Shown one piece after another: positions 38,474 to 50,229 of a stretch of 64,000 bases of DNA; positions within the stretch are counted from its first letter, which is position 1, and each line of letters starts with the position of its first letter. A program made the translations under genes and the position numbers. The DNA lies in the NCBI GenBank assembly GCA_016839165.1, contig CP069300.1, forward strand, positions 496,001 to 560,000, read 5' to 3'. The notes beneath the pieces are model-generated. The model searched no databases, was not told the DNA's origin, and saw only the letters and a program-made list of their open reading frames with translations. The DNA is from Bradyrhizobium sp. PSBB068. Its GTDB lineage: Bacteria > Pseudomonadota > Alphaproteobacteria > Rhizobiales > Xanthobacteraceae.

Positions 38474-39214
38474 TCAGGCTTTTGCCAGTATTCTGCGGGC
38501 AGTTTCGAGGTCGGCCGGGGTGTCGACCCCACGTGGGACGGTGTCGACGATCGTGACGTCGATCCGCATCCCGGCCTCCAGCGCACGCAATTGCTCGAGC
38601 TTCTCCTGCTGCTCCAGCGGCGAGGGCGGCAGCGCCACGAACCGCTCCAGCGCGGCACGGCGGTAGGCGTAGAGGCCGATATGGTGGTAGCGCGGCCCGT
38701 CGCCATAAGGCGCGGTGGCGCGGGTGAAGTACAGCGCGCGCAACCGGTTGGCGCCGATCGGAGACCCGACCGCCTTGACGACGCTCGGGGCCTGATCCTC
38801 TTCTTCGCTATGGATCCGCGAAGCCAGCGTCGAGATATCGACGGCGGGGTCGGCCAGCGGCGGCATCACGCTGCGGATGGTGTCCGGAGTGATGGTCGGG
38901 AAATCGCCCTGCAGATTGACCACGATCTCGGCATTGCCGCCGGGGTCGAGGATCGTCATCGCTTCATGAATCCGGTCCGAGCCCGAGGGATGGCCGGAGC
39001 GGGTCATCACCACCTCACCGCCCGCGGCCTTCACCACGGCGGCGATCTCGGTCGTATCGGTGGCGACTGCGACCCGGCCGATCCCGGCCTCCTCGGCCCG
39101 CCGCAGCACGTGGACGATCATCGGCGCGCCCGCGATATCGAGCAGTGGCTTGCCGGGGAGGCGCGTGGCGGCCATGCGGGCCGGAATCAGCACCAAGGTA
39201 CGGGATTGGGTCAT
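38474..39214 (-). CDS. kdsB: 3-deoxy-manno-octulosonate cytidylyltransferase (CMP-Kdo synthetase)
   Basis: Activates Kdo with CTP for lipopolysaccharide inner-core synthesis. It has 246 residues, normal length. Motifs: [16 protein letters not shown] at the N-terminus (CTP-binding loop), VATDTTEI near 50, [12 protein letters not shown] near 70, [10 protein letters not shown] near 98 (metal/Kdo-binding QGD; most enzymes have QGDEP, here QGDFP), and [16 protein letters not shown] near 175. Cytoplasmic. Shares a short operon with pheA and is divergent from cycM across about 200 bp. Confidence 0.94.
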   Translation of the reverse strand: MTQSRTLVLIPARMAATRLPGKPLLDIAGAPMIVHVLRRAEEAGIGRVAVATDTTEIAAVVKAAGGEVVMTRSGHPSGSDRIHEAMTILDPGGNAEIVVNLQGDFPTITPDTIRSVMPPLADPAVDISTLASRIHSEEEDQAPSVVKAVGSPIGANRLRALYFTRATAPYGDGPRYHHIGLYAYRRAALERFVALPPSPLEQQEKLEQLRALEAGMRIDVTIVDTVPRGVDTPADLETARRILAKA

Positions 39215-39415
39215 TCGTGTCAGGGCCCGTCCGGGCTGCGGAAATTGCCGGGGAGGCGGTTGAATTCGGCGCGTTTATACGGGTTGCCAGAGCGCGGGCA
39301 AACCGATATCTCAACCCTGCCTGGGGGGAGGCACGAAAGGTCGATTCCCGGGTCTTTCCCCGCGGCCGTATTCCCGGCCTGAAGTCGACATTCAAGGCCC
39401 GGAGCCTGACCGAAA

Positions 39416-39964
39416 ATGGACTCCTTCGAACTCAACAAAATCCTCGGTGCGGTTCTTGGCACCTGCATCGTCGTCCTGGTGATGAGCTTTACCGCCGGAT
39501 CGGTGTTTTCTGCGAAGCAGCCGGAGAAGCCGGGTTTTGAGATCGCGGTGAAGGAAGAGTCCCATGGCGGTGGCGGCGAGGCCGCTGCGGCCGCCTCCGA
39601 GCCGATCGAGAAGCTGTTGCAGACCGCCTCCGCCGAGAAGGGCGCGGCGGCCGCCAAGAAGTGCCAGGCCTGCCATACCTTCGAAAAGGGTGGCCCCAAC
39701 CGCGTCGGTCCGAACCTCTACGGTGTCGTCGGCGAGAAGAAGGGCGAGGGCCGCGGGTTCAATTTCTCGGCTGCGATGAAGGGCAAGGGCGGCGACTGGT
39801 CGTTCGACGACCTCAACAAGTTCCTGACCAACCCGAAGGCCTTCGTCCCGGGCACCGCGATGGGCTTCGCCGGCGTGCCGAAGGACAGCGAGCGCGCCGA
39901 CATCATCGCCTATCTGAATTCGAACTCAGAGCACCCGGCTCCGATCCCGACCGCTTCGAAGTAG
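39416..39964 (+). CDS. cycM: Membrane-anchored cytochrome c, CycM type
   Basis: Class I c-type cytochrome of 182 residues, tethered to the inner membrane by an uncleaved N-terminal helix (about 9-30, LGAVLGTCIVVLVMSFTAGS). An Ala/Glu/Gly-rich linker follows, then the heme domain with CQACH (Cys83, Cys86, His87) and the axial Met149 in GTAMGFAG. In Bradyrhizobium, CycM carries electrons from the bc1 complex to the aa3 oxidase; the oxidase genes lie about 25 kb away in this window. The ribosome-binding site is weak. A good terminator follows. Confidence 0.93.
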   Translation: MDSFELNKILGAVLGTCIVVLVMSFTAGSVFSAKQPEKPGFEIAVKEESHGGGGEAAAAASEPIEKLLQTASAEKGAAAAKKCQACHTFEKGGPNRVGPNLYGVVGEKKGEGRGFNFSAAMKGKGGDWSFDDLNKFLTNPKAFVPGTAMGFAGVPKDSERADIIAYLNSNSEHPAPIPTASK

Positions 39965-39993
39965 GGATTTGTCCTGCGATCATATGCAGATGG

Positions 39994-40019
39994 ACGGCCA
40001 GGCAATGCCTGGCCGTTTT
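39994..40019 (+). terminator. Terminator of cycM
   Basis: Perfect 10-bp stem ACGGCCAGGC/GCCTGGCCGT, loop AAT, then a TTT run. Confidence 0.88.
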
Positions 40020-40163
40020 CGTATGGGAGAAACCGTTTGGCGGTCGCGGGCTTGTTATCGGGGCGTTTCGCCGCAGCGGAATTGTTCCCCAGCAGCTATC
40101 ATGAGGAAAAAGCAACGTAATTTGTCGAACCGTTGCCTTATAGTGAGTCCCATGTAGCGAGGC

Positions 40164-42086
40164 GTGCACAGCAACAGGAATTCCGCATTGGCGATCACCC
40201 GACGACATCTTCTCCAGGCTAGCGCCTGCGCCGCGATGGCTCCGGCGCTCGGTCTTGCTCCCGCCGCATCGGTCATCACTCCGGCCCACGCGCAGGACGC
40301 CCCCGGCGGGCTGAAATGGCGTCACGCTCTCTCGACGTTTGGCGACGTCAAATATCCCGCCGACTTCAAGCGCTACGACTACGTCAATCCCGATGCCCCG
40401 AAAGGCGGGGTCATCAGGACGTTCGAACTCGGCACGTTCGACAACTTCAATCTCGTCATCCAGGGCGTGAAGGGCTCGCTTGCCGGCGCCGTCGGGCAGA
40501 TCGTCGAAACGCTGACCACGCGGTCGCTGGACGAGCCTTCGACCGCCTACGGGTTGCTGGCGGAGGCCGCGGCCTATCCCGATGATTATTCCTACGTCAT
40601 CTACCGTCTGCGCGCGGCGGCGCGCTGGCATGACGGCAAGCCGGTCACGCCCGAAGACGTGATCTTCTCGTTCGACGCGTTCAAGGCCAACAGCCCGATG
40701 TACAACGCGTACTATCGGCACATCGTCAAATGCGAGAAGATCGGTGAGCGCGACCTCAAATTCGTGTTTGATGCGCCTGGAAACCGTGAGCTTCCCAGTA
40801 TTGCCGGTGAAGTCCCGGTGCTGGCCAAGCACTGGTGGGAAGGCAAGGATGCGCAAGGCAACAAGCGCGACGTGACGGCGACCACGCTGGAGATCCCGCT
40901 GGGATCCGGACCCTATCGCATCAAGGAGTTCGTGGCCGGCCGCTCGGTGGTGCTGGAGCGCGTTGCCGACTATTGGGGCAAGGACATCCCGGTCAACGTC
41001 GGACAGAACAATTTCGATCAGGTTCGGTCCGAATTCTTCCGCGACGACACCGTCGGACGGGAAGCCTTCAAGGCGGATCAGCTGGATTGGTTCAACGAGC
41101 GTAGCGGCAAGCAATGGTCGACCGCCTATGATTTTCCGGCGGTGGCCGAGAAGCGCGTCCTCAAGGAGAAGTTCACCAATTCGAGTTCGGGGCGGATGCA
41201 GGGCTACGCGTTCAACCTGCGCCGTCCGCTATTCACCGATATCAGGGTCCGCCGCGCCTTCAACCTCGCCTATGATTGGGAGACGTCGGACCGGCTGCTC
41301 TCGAACGGCGACTACCATCGCGACAACAGCTATTTTGACGGCATTCCGGAGTTCATGGCGACCGGTCTGCCGGAAGGCGCCGAGCTGCAGATCCTCGAAG
41401 CGCTGCGCGACAAGGTCCCTGCAGAGCTGTTCACGACGCCGTACAAGAACCCGGTGGGCGGCAATGAGGAGGCGGCGCGCAGCAACCTTCGCGAAGCCGC
41501 GCGCCTGCTCAAGGAAGCAGGGTTCGAGAATCGCGACCGCAAGCTGGTCGATCCCACGGGCAAGCCGGTCAGTGTCGAATTTCTGTCCGGTGACCCCGGC
41601 GACGAGCGCGGCGTGCTGTTCTACAAGCCCTACCTTGAGCGCCTCGGCATGACGGTGTCGATCCGCACCGTCGACAGCGTGCAGTACCAGAACCGCATCC
41701 GCAATTTCGACTTCGACATCACGACTGCGGTATGGGGACAGTCGCTGTCGCCCGGCAACGAACAGCGCGACTTCTTCGGATCGGATGCCGCCGATCGGCC
41801 GGGCTCGCGCAATCGCCCGGGCATCAAGAATCCGGCGGTCGATGCCCTGATCGAGCGCATCATCTTCGCCAAGGACCGCGCCGACCTGGTCGCGAGCTGC
41901 AAGGCGCTGGACCGCGTCCTGCTCTGGAATTGCTATCTGGTCCCGCAATTCGCCGCAGGATTCGAGCGCGCCGCCCGCTGGGACCGCTTCAGTCGGCCCG
42001 ATCCGCTGCCGAAATATGGCGTGACGGGTTTTCCGAGCCTCTGGTGGTACGACGCCGACAAGGCTGCAAAGATCAAGCGCTCTTAG
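40164..42086 (+). CDS. yejA: Yej-type peptide ABC transporter, first substrate-binding protein
   Basis: Periplasmic oligopeptide-binding protein (SBP family 5) of 640 residues. It has a twin-arginine-like leader ITRRHLLQASACAAM with cleavage near AHAQ, then the family stretches LSTFGDVKYPADFKRYDYVN, NPDAPKGGVIRTFELGTFDNF and ARWHDGKPVTPEDVIFSFDA. The C-terminal PSLWWYDADKAAKIK matches YejA. The start is taken as GTG with weak support. It is followed after 12 bp by a second YejA-like protein and then the permease and ATPase genes. The paralogues likely have different peptide preferences but share the permease. Confidence 0.92.
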   Translation: MHSNRNSALAITRRHLLQASACAAMAPALGLAPAASVITPAHAQDAPGGLKWRHALSTFGDVKYPADFKRYDYVNPDAPKGGVIRTFELGTFDNFNLVIQGVKGSLAGAVGQIVETLTTRSLDEPSTAYGLLAEAAAYPDDYSYVIYRLRAAARWHDGKPVTPEDVIFSFDAFKANSPMYNAYYRHIVKCEKIGERDLKFVFDAPGNRELPSIAGEVPVLAKHWWEGKDAQGNKRDVTATTLEIPLGSGPYRIKEFVAGRSVVLERVADYWGKDIPVNVGQNNFDQVRSEFFRDDTVGREAFKADQLDWFNERSGKQWSTAYDFPAVAEKRVLKEKFTNSSSGRMQGYAFNLRRPLFTDIRVRRAFNLAYDWETSDRLLSNGDYHRDNSYFDGIPEFMATGLPEGAELQILEALRDKVPAELFTTPYKNPVGGNEEAARSNLREAARLLKEAGFENRDRKLVDPTGKPVSVEFLSGDPGDERGVLFYKPYLERLGMTVSIRTVDSVQYQNRIRNFDFDITTAVWGQSLSPGNEQRDFFGSDAADRPGSRNRPGIKNPAVDALIERIIFAKDRADLVASCKALDRVLLWNCYLVPQFAAGFERAARWDRFSRPDPLPKYGVTGFPSLWWYDADKAAKIKRS

Positions 42087-42098
42087 AAGGAAACGCGC

Positions 42099-43970
42099 AT
42101 GGCGCTATTGACCCGCCGGCATGCACTCGGTCTCGGCATAGGTGCGTTGAGTGCTGCAGGCTTGCGTGTCGCACCGGCAGTGGCCGACGACGGAGCCGAG
42201 ATGCACGGCATGTCTGTGTTCGGCGACCTGAAATATCCGGCGGACTTCCAGATCTTCGACTACGTCAATCCGAAAGCGCCGAAGGGCGGTGCCTTCTCGG
42301 TGATCCCGTGGGTGCGCGCCTACAACCAGTCCTACTACACCTTCAACTCGCTGAACGCCTATGTCCTGAAGGGTGAAGGCGCGCAGGGCATGGACATGAC
42401 GTTCGCGACGCTGATGTCGCGCGCCAACGACGAGCCCGACGCGATGTACGGCTTTGCCGCCAAATCGGTCCAGATCTCGCCGGATAAGCTGATCTATCGT
42501 TTCGCCTTGCGCCCAGAGGCGCGCTTCCATGACGGCTCGAAGCTGACCGCGCAGGACGTGGTCTTCTCGCTCAACACGCTGAAGGAAAAAGGTCACCCGC
42601 TGATCCAGGTGCAGCTGCGCGACTTCGTCAAGGCCGAGGCGCCCGATGACGCGACCGTGGTGGTGACCTTCGCGGCAGGGCGTGCGCGCGACGTGCCGCT
42701 GTTTGTCGCGAGCCTGCCGATCTTCTCCAAGGCCTATTACGCGACCAGGTCGTTCGAGGACTCGACGCTCGATGCGCCGCTCGGCTCGGGGCCGTACAAG
42801 GTCGGCCGGTACGAGGTCAATCGCTATGTCGAGTACGACCGCGTCAAGGATTGGTGGGGCGCGGACCTTCCGGTCAACCGCGGCAGCTATAATTTCGACA
42901 CCGTGCGTTACGAATTCTATCGCGACCGCGATGTGGCCTTCGAGGGCTTCACCTCGAAGAGCTATTTGTTCCGTGAAGAGTTCACGGCGCGCGTCTGGGC
43001 GACACGCTACGATTTCCCCGCGGTGAAGGATGGCCGCGTCAAGCGCGAGACGCTGCCCGACGACACCCCGTCCGGCGCGCAGGGCTGGTTCATCAACATG
43101 CGCCGCGACAAGTTCAAGGACCCGCGCGTGCGCGAGGCGCTGATCTGCGCCTTCGACTTCGAGTGGACCAACAAGACCATCATGTACGATGCGTATGCGC
43201 GCACCGTCTCGCCGTTCCAGAACTCGGACATGGTCGCGGAGGGCCCGCCCTCGCCTGAGGAGCTTGCGTTGATCGAGCCGTTCCGCGGCCAGATACCCGA
43301 TGAGGTGTTCGGCCTGCCGTTCGTGCCGCCGATGTCTGATGGCTCCGGGCAGGACCGTGCGCTGCTGCGCAAGGCGGTGCAACTGCTCAACGAAGCCGGC
43401 TGTGTCGTCAAGGACGGCAAGCGCGTGCTGCCGAACGGCGAGCCCATCACCATCGAATTCCTCAACGACGAGCCCTCGCTGCAACCGCACCACGGGCCTT
43501 ACATCAAGAATCTCGGAACGCTCGGCATCGATGCGACGTTCCGCCTGGTCGACGCGGTACAGTACCGCGCCCGGGTAGAAGATTTCGATTTCGACATGAC
43601 CATGCAGCGCTTCAGCTTCTCGGCGACGCCCGGCGACAGCATGCGGCCGTTCTTCTCCTCGCAGGCGGCGAAGACCAAGGGCTCCTACAATCTCGCAGGC
43701 ATCTCCAACCCGGCGATCGATGCGTTGATCGAGAAAATCATCGGCGCGAACGGCCGCCATGAGCTGACGGTCGCGTGCCGCGCCTTCGACCGGGTGTTCC
43801 GCGCCGGCCGTTACTGGGTGCCGCAGTGGTACCGCAACACGCATCCGATCGCCTATTGGGATCAGTTCGGTCATACCGAGAAGCTGGCGAAATATACCCA
43901 GGGCGTCGGTGCGCCGGAGAATTGGTGGTACGATGCGGCCAAGGCCGCCAAGCTCGAACAGGCGAAGTAG
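42099..43970 (+). CDS. yejA: Yej-type peptide ABC transporter, second substrate-binding protein
   Basis: Paralogue of the preceding gene; 623 residues. It has a Tat-type leader (MALLTRRHALGLGIGALSAA) with cleavage near AVADDGA. Family landmarks: MSVFGDLKYPADFQIFDYVN, NPKAPKGGAFSVI, ARFHDGSKLTAQDVVFSLNT, GSGPYKVGRYEVNRYVEYDR and the C-terminal NWWYDAAKAAKLEQ. It binds oligopeptides or peptide antibiotics in the periplasm and hands them to YejBE. Good ribosome site (AGAAGGAAACGCGC). The next gene starts 4 bp after its stop. Confidence 0.93.
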   Translation: MALLTRRHALGLGIGALSAAGLRVAPAVADDGAEMHGMSVFGDLKYPADFQIFDYVNPKAPKGGAFSVIPWVRAYNQSYYTFNSLNAYVLKGEGAQGMDMTFATLMSRANDEPDAMYGFAAKSVQISPDKLIYRFALRPEARFHDGSKLTAQDVVFSLNTLKEKGHPLIQVQLRDFVKAEAPDDATVVVTFAAGRARDVPLFVASLPIFSKAYYATRSFEDSTLDAPLGSGPYKVGRYEVNRYVEYDRVKDWWGADLPVNRGSYNFDTVRYEFYRDRDVAFEGFTSKSYLFREEFTARVWATRYDFPAVKDGRVKRETLPDDTPSGAQGWFINMRRDKFKDPRVREALICAFDFEWTNKTIMYDAYARTVSPFQNSDMVAEGPPSPEELALIEPFRGQIPDEVFGLPFVPPMSDGSGQDRALLRKAVQLLNEAGCVVKDGKRVLPNGEPITIEFLNDEPSLQPHHGPYIKNLGTLGIDATFRLVDAVQYRARVEDFDFDMTMQRFSFSATPGDSMRPFFSSQAAKTKGSYNLAGISNPAIDALIEKIIGANGRHELTVACRAFDRVFRAGRYWVPQWYRNTHPIAYWDQFGHTEKLAKYTQGVGAPENWWYDAAKAAKLEQAK

Positions 43971-43973
43971 CCG

Positions 43974-45086
43974 ATGAGCGCCTATATCGCCCGACGTATC
44001 TTCCTGATGCTGCCGACGCTGCTCGGCATCCTGTTCGTGTCGTTCGTGGTGGTGCAGTTCGCACCCGGCGGGCCGGTCGAGCGGGTCATCGCGCAGCTCA
44101 ACGGTGCCGACACCGGCGGCACCTCGCGCGTCTCGGGCGGCGGCGGCGATTTTGCCGCGCAGCGCAGCCAGGGCGGCGGCGGGGCAGGCGGTGCGATCAA
44201 TTCGAAATACCGCGGCGCGCAGGGGCTCGACCCCGATTTCATCAAGAAGCTCGAAGTTCAATTCGGCTTCGACAAGCCGGCGCCGGAGCGGTTCGCGCTG
44301 ATGGTCTGGAATTTCGCGCGGTTCGACTTCGGCGAGAGCTATTTCCGCAGTGTCAGCGTGCTGCAGCTGATCAAGGAGAAGCTGCCGGTCTCGATGTCGC
44401 TCGGCATCTGGATGACGCTGCTGACCTATCTGATCTCGATCCCGCTCGGCATTCGCAAGGCGGTCAAGGACGGGTCTCGGTTCGACACCTGGACCTCGGC
44501 CGTGATCATCGTGGGCTTCGCGATCCCCGGCTTCCTGTTCGCGATCCTGCTAATCATCCTGTTCGCCGGCGGCTCGTTCTTCAACATCTTCCCGCTGCGC
44601 GGCCTGACTTCGGACGGCTGGGCGCAATTTCCCTGGTACTGGAAGATCATCGACTATTTCTGGCATCTGGCCCTGCCGCTGGTGTCGATGGCGCTCGGCG
44701 CGTTCGCTACCATGACGCTGCTGACCAAGAACTCGTTTCTCGACGAGATCCGCAAGCAATACGTGATGACCGCGCGTGCCAAGGGCTGCAGTGAGCACCA
44801 GGTGCTGTACGGCCACATCTTCCGCAATGCGATGCTGATCGTGATCGCGGGCTTCCCCGGCGCGTTCATCCACGCCTTCTTCTCCGGTTCGCTGCTGATC
44901 GAAACCATCTTCTCGCTCGACGGGCTCGGCCTGCTCGGCTTCGAGAGCGTGTTGAACCGCGATTACCCGGTGGTGTTCGGAACGCTGTTCATCTTTTCGC
45001 TGGTCGGACTGGTGGTCAATCTGATCTCCGATCTCGCCTATATGTGGATCGATCCACGGATCGACTTCGAGGCGCGGGAGGTCTGA
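43974..45086 (+). CDS. yejB: Yej-type peptide ABC transporter permease
   Basis: Inner-membrane permease of 370 residues. Starts with the typical IARRIFLMLPTLLGILFVSF helix and QFAPGGPVERVI, then a Gly-rich periplasmic loop (about 44-82) that is also present in E. coli YejB, then RYxFDKPAPERF and six membrane helices. The cytoplasmic ATPase-contact EAA loop is around EIRKQYVMTARAKGCSEHQVL (about 258-278). C-terminus PRIDFEAREV. Its stop codon overlaps the yejE start (TGATG). Confidence 0.95.
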   Translation: MSAYIARRIFLMLPTLLGILFVSFVVVQFAPGGPVERVIAQLNGADTGGTSRVSGGGGDFAAQRSQGGGGAGGAINSKYRGAQGLDPDFIKKLEVQFGFDKPAPERFALMVWNFARFDFGESYFRSVSVLQLIKEKLPVSMSLGIWMTLLTYLISIPLGIRKAVKDGSRFDTWTSAVIIVGFAIPGFLFAILLIILFAGGSFFNIFPLRGLTSDGWAQFPWYWKIIDYFWHLALPLVSMALGAFATMTLLTKNSFLDEIRKQYVMTARAKGCSEHQVLYGHIFRNAMLIVIAGFPGAFIHAFFSGSLLIETIFSLDGLGLLGFESVLNRDYPVVFGTLFIFSLVGLVVNLISDLAYMWIDPRIDFEAREV

Positions 45087-46270
45087 TGACGATGCTCGCG
45101 CCCCAGCCGGTCGAGACCACGACGCAATCGCCGCTGGGCGAGGCGGTGCCTGCCACCCGCCACGCCTTCGCGCCGTCGCCGCTCAACCAGCGGCGCTGGC
45201 AGAACTTCAAGGCGAACCGCCGCGGTTATTGGTCGTTCTGGATCTTCCTTGTCCTGTTCGTGGTTTCGCTGTTCGCCAATTTCATTGCCAACGACAAGCC
45301 GCTGCTCGTCAAGTATGACGGCCATCTCTACTGGCCGGTGGTGGCGAGCTATGCCGAGACCACCTTCGGCGGTGATTTCGAGACCGCCGCCGACTATCGC
45401 GATCCCTATTTGCAGAAACAGATCGCCGCCAAGGGCGGCAGCATGATCTGGCCGCCGATCCGATATTCCTACGATACCCACAATCTGGATCTGCCGACGC
45501 CGGCGCCGTCGAAGCCGACCTGGATGCTGACCGAGGCCGAATGCAAGGACGTGGTGCAGAAGAAGGGCCTCACCGGCTGCCGCGACCTCGAATACAACTG
45601 GCTCGGCACCGACGATCAGGGCCGTGACGTGGTCGCGCGGCTGATCTACGGCTTCCGCATCTCGGTGCTGTTCGGTCTGACGCTGACCATCCTGTCGTCG
45701 ATCATCGGCATCGCCGCCGGCGGCGTGCAGGGCTATTTCGGCGGCTGGACCGATCTGATCTTCCAGCGGCTGATCGAGATCTGGACCGCGATTCCCTCGC
45801 TCTATCTGCTGCTGATCATTTCGGCGGTGCTGCCGCCGGGCTTCTTCATCCTGCTCGGCATCCTCCTGCTGTTCTCATGGGTTTCGCTGGTGGGCCTCGT
45901 GCGCGCCGAATTCCTGCGCGGCCGCAATTTCGAATACATCCAGGCGGCGCGCGCGCTCGGCGTCTCCAACGGCGTGATCATGTTCCGCCATCTCTTGCCG
46001 AACGCGATGGTCGCGACCATGACGTTCCTGCCCTTCATCGTCTCGTCCTCGGTGATGACGCTGACGGCGCTGGATTTCCTCGGCTTCGGCCTGCCGCCCG
46101 GCTCGCCCTCGCTCGGTGAATTGCTGTCGCAGGGCAAGGCCAATGTGCAGGCGCCGTGGCTCGGCCTCACCGGCTTCTTCTCGGTCGCGATCATGTTGTC
46201 GCTCCTGATCTTCATCGGCGAAGCCGCGCGCGACGCCTTCGATCCGCGCAAGACGTTCTCGAAGGGCTGA
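45086..46270 (+). CDS. yejE: Yej-type peptide ABC transporter permease
   Basis: Second permease subunit, 394 residues. A short Pro/Thr-rich cytoplasmic N-terminus precedes [20 protein letters not shown] and the first helix, a long periplasmic segment with [20 protein letters not shown], then the core helices. The [20 protein letters not shown] motif (about 172-191) is diagnostic of oligopeptide DppC/YejE permeases. The EAA loop includes [20 protein letters not shown]. Translationally coupled to yejB by a one-base overlap, with GGGAGG upstream. Confidence 0.95.
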   Translation: MTMLAPQPVETTTQSPLGEAVPATRHAFAPSPLNQRRWQNFKANRRGYWSFWIFLVLFVVSLFANFIANDKPLLVKYDGHLYWPVVASYAETTFGGDFETAADYRDPYLQKQIAAKGGSMIWPPIRYSYDTHNLDLPTPAPSKPTWMLTEAECKDVVQKKGLTGCRDLEYNWLGTDDQGRDVVARLIYGFRISVLFGLTLTILSSIIGIAAGGVQGYFGGWTDLIFQRLIEIWTAIPSLYLLLIISAVLPPGFFILLGILLLFSWVSLVGLVRAEFLRGRNFEYIQAARALGVSNGVIMFRHLLPNAMVATMTFLPFIVSSSVMTLTALDFLGFGLPPGSPSLGELLSQGKANVQAPWLGLTGFFSVAIMLSLLIFIGEAARDAFDPRKTFSKG

Positions 46271-46273
46271 CGC

Positions 46274-47899
<1,626 letters not shown>

Positions 47900-47907
47900 C
47901 TTCCCGT

Positions 47908-48010
47908 GTCGTTCCGGGGCGCGCGAAGCGCGAGCCCGGAATCCATCGGGCCGCATATTCGGTGGATGAATGGATTCCGGGTTCGGCGCTCCGCGCCGCC
48001 CCGGAATGAC
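47908..48010. repeat. Inverted-repeat element (GTCGTTCCGGGGCGCGCGAAGCGC type)
   Basis: A 103-bp element with outer arms GTCGTTCCGGGGCGCGCG and CGCGCCGCCCCGGAATGAC and inner arms GGAATCCAT/ATGGATTCC. Common dispersed type in Bradyrhizobium (from memory). It lies between the convergent yejF and NlpC/P60 genes and can fold into a long hairpin. Confidence 0.87.
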
Positions 48011-48014
48011 GAAA

Positions 48015-48857
48015 TCAAAGCCGCTTGATCGCGGCGACCTCGCTTCCCGCCGCCTTGATCCGCGCGATCGCAGCGTGCGTGTTTTCTAGGACCGTCGCCA
48101 TGTGATGCGCATTGGCGTGTACGATCGTCGTCGCGTCGCGCACGATGGCGACATGGCCCTTCCAGAAGATCAGGTCACCGCGCTGCAGGTGCTTCGCCTC
48201 CGCAGCCGTCAATTCGCGGCCGAGCCCGTCCTGCTGCATGTCGCTGTCGCGCGGGCAGCCGGTGCCGGCGGCGGTCAAGGCGATCTGCACCAGGCCGGAG
48301 CAGTCGATGCCGAGACCGGACTTGCCGCCCCAGAGATAGGGCGTGCCGACGAATTGCTCGGCGATGGCGACGAAATCTGGCGCCATCGCGTCGAGCGGTA
48401 CGAGATGCCGGCGTGGCAGGTGCCAGCCTTCGCGTGTCACGGCGAAAGCTCCGTCCTCGCGGAGGATCGCAAGCTTGGTCCCCATCGCCAGCGCCTCGGC
48501 CGGCGGCAGCTTGATCGACGGTCCCGGAAACGCCAGCGTGCGCAGCGCAGTCACCTTGTGCGTCGGTGCTGCGCCGGGCGTCGTCAGCGCAGCCTCGGCA
48601 ATCCAGCCGACATAGCCGTCATCGGCGAGCTGGCCCCAGGCCCAGCCTTCGCCGTTGCGATCATACACCGTGACGCGCTCGCCTTTCAGCGCCTGGGTCA
48701 TCTGTTCGGCATCGGCCGCCGGCGCCCGCCGCAGCGGCGCGATGGCGTCAACCACCTCGAAGGTCTCGCCTTCGACAAAGCGCGCAGCCTTGACCTTTCC
48801 CTCGAGATATTTCGCGGCGACGTCGTCGCGGGCGGGAGTGAGGCGCGGATCATGCAT
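48015..48857 (-). CDS. NlpC/P60 family cysteine peptidase with SH3-like domains
   Basis: Predicted peptidoglycan gamma-D-Glu-diaminopimelate endopeptidase (dipeptidyl-peptidase VI-like) of 280 residues. The N-terminal half has bacterial SH3-like regions (about 33-92 and 98-150). The catalytic domain contains Cys186 in GIDCSGLVQIAL, His235 in WKGHVAIV and His247 in VHANAHH. No signal peptide is visible, suggesting a cytoplasmic role in recycling imported murein peptides. It overlaps the end of the leucyl aminopeptidase gene by 8 bp, a pairing usual in alphaproteobacteria, and lies beside the Yej peptide importer. Confidence 0.9.
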   Translation of the reverse strand: MHDPRLTPARDDVAAKYLEGKVKAARFVEGETFEVVDAIAPLRRAPAADAEQMTQALKGERVTVYDRNGEGWAWGQLADDGYVGWIAEAALTTPGAAPTHKVTALRTLAFPGPSIKLPPAEALAMGTKLAILREDGAFAVTREGWHLPRRHLVPLDAMAPDFVAIAEQFVGTPYLWGGKSGLGIDCSGLVQIALTAAGTGCPRDSDMQQDGLGRELTAAEAKHLQRGDLIFWKGHVAIVRDATTIVHANAHHMATVLENTHAAIARIKAAGSEVAAIKRL

Positions 48858-50229
48858 AGCGCTGGCTCAGCAGTTTGTAGATCGCACGTGCGGCCTGGCA
48901 CTCGCCGCCTTCGGGGCGGCCGGGCTTTGCGGATGGCGTCCAGCCGTAGATGTCGACATGCAGCCAGCTCCTGGCGTGCTCGACGAAACGCTGCAGGAAC
49001 AGCGCGCAGGTGATCGAGCCCGCGAAGCCGCCTGACGGCGCGTTGGTGATGTCGGCGGTCTTGGAGTCGAGCCAGGCATCGTAGGCCGGCCATAGCGGCA
49101 TCCGCCACAACGGATCGTTCTCGCTCTTCGCGCAGGCTGCGATGTCGCCGGCGAGCGCCTCGTCATTGGTGTAGAACGGCGGCAAATCCGGGCCCAGCGC
49201 CACGCGCGCCGCGCCGGTCAGCGTGCCGAGATCGACCAGGAGATCCGGCGTCTCCTCGTCGGCCAGCGCCAGCGCGTCGGCGAGCACCAGCCGTCCTTCG
49301 GCGTCGGTGTTGCCGATCTCGACGGTGATGCCCTTGCGCGACTTGAAGATGTCGAGCGGGCGGAACGCATTGCCGGCAACCGCGTTCTCGACCGCCGGGA
49401 TCAGGACCCGCAGCCGCACCTTCAGCTTCGCGTCCATCACCATCTGGGCGAGCGCCAGCACGTTGGCGGCGCCGCCCATGTCCTTCTTCATGATCAGCAT
49501 GCCGCTCGACGGCTTGAGATCGAGCCCGCCGGTGTCGAAGCAGACGCCCTTGCCGACCAGCGTCACCTTTGGATGGGCCGGATCGCCCCAGCTGAGATCG
49601 ATCAGAAGCGGCGCGCGCGTCGACGCCATGCCGACGGCGTGGATCAGCGGGAAGTTCTGCGCAAGCTCCTCGCCGTCGATGCAGTTGAAGGCGGCCCCGA
49701 ACCTGGCTGCGAGGTCGCGCGCCGCCTCGGCGAGCTCGGCCGGTCCCATGTCGTTGGACGGCGTGTTGATGAGGTCGCGCGCCAACGCCGCGGCATCCGC
49801 GATCCGCGCGATCTCGGCGGCGTCGATGCCGTCAGGCGGCACGAGGCGGACCTCGGGCGCCTTGTTCTTGCGATAGCGGCCGAAACGGTAGCAGCCGAGC
49901 GCGAAGGCGAGCGCGGCAAGCCGTGTGTCATGCGGCGCATTGCCGAAGCGGTAGACGCCCGGCGGCAGCAGGCCGGGCAGTGCGCCGGGCCGGAACGGAT
50001 CGCGCGCCTTGGCGTCGGCATCCTCGAGGCCGAACAGCACCTCTGCGATGCCGCCGTCAGCCGCCGGCAGGGCGAGCGATTTGCCCGGTTTGGCTTCGAA
50101 GCCGTTGGCCTCGGCGAACTGGCGCGCCGGCGCCGGCAACGCGCTGCGGATCGCATCCCATGTCGCCTTGGTGACGAAGGTGATCGGCGTGACGGCGGTC
50201 GTGGGTGCGGTCTCGAACACGGATGGCAT
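48850..50229 (-). CDS. Leucyl aminopeptidase family (M17) protein
   Basis: Cytoplasmic di-metal aminopeptidase that removes N-terminal residues from peptides; 459 residues. The catalytic domain has VTLVGKGVCFDTGGLDLKPS, then MKKDMGGAANVLAL (Lys and Asp ligands) and the signature NTDAEGRLVLADAL. The N-terminal domain is variable, with Ala-rich stretches. ATG at 50229 is chosen over an upstream GTG (50271), since the family N-terminus begins near it. Overlaps the NlpC/P60 gene by 8 bp. It could complete the breakdown of peptides released by the NlpC enzyme or imported by Yej. Confidence 0.92.
   Translation of the reverse strand: MPSVFETAPTTAVTPITFVTKATWDAIRSALPAPARQFAEANGFEAKPGKSLALPAADGGIAEVLFGLEDADAKARDPFRPGALPGLLPPGVYRFGNAPHDTRLAALAFALGCYRFGRYRKNKAPEVRLVPPDGIDAAEIARIADAAALARDLINTPSNDMGPAELAEAARDLAARFGAAFNCIDGEELAQNFPLIHAVGMASTRAPLLIDLSWGDPAHPKVTLVGKGVCFDTGGLDLKPSSGMLIMKKDMGGAANVLALAQMVMDAKLKVRLRVLIPAVENAVAGNAFRPLDIFKSRKGITVEIGNTDAEGRLVLADALALADEETPDLLVDLGTLTGAARVALGPDLPPFYTNDEALAGDIAACAKSENDPLWRMPLWPAYDAWLDSKTADITNAPSGGFAGSITCALFLQRFVEHARSWLHVDIYGWTPSAKPGRPEGGECQAARAIYKLLSQRYA

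Noticed and set aside
44103..44219. Gly-rich insertion in YejB as a novel feature
   Set aside because: As I recall, E. coli YejB has a comparable Gly-rich loop at the same place, so it is a family trait.
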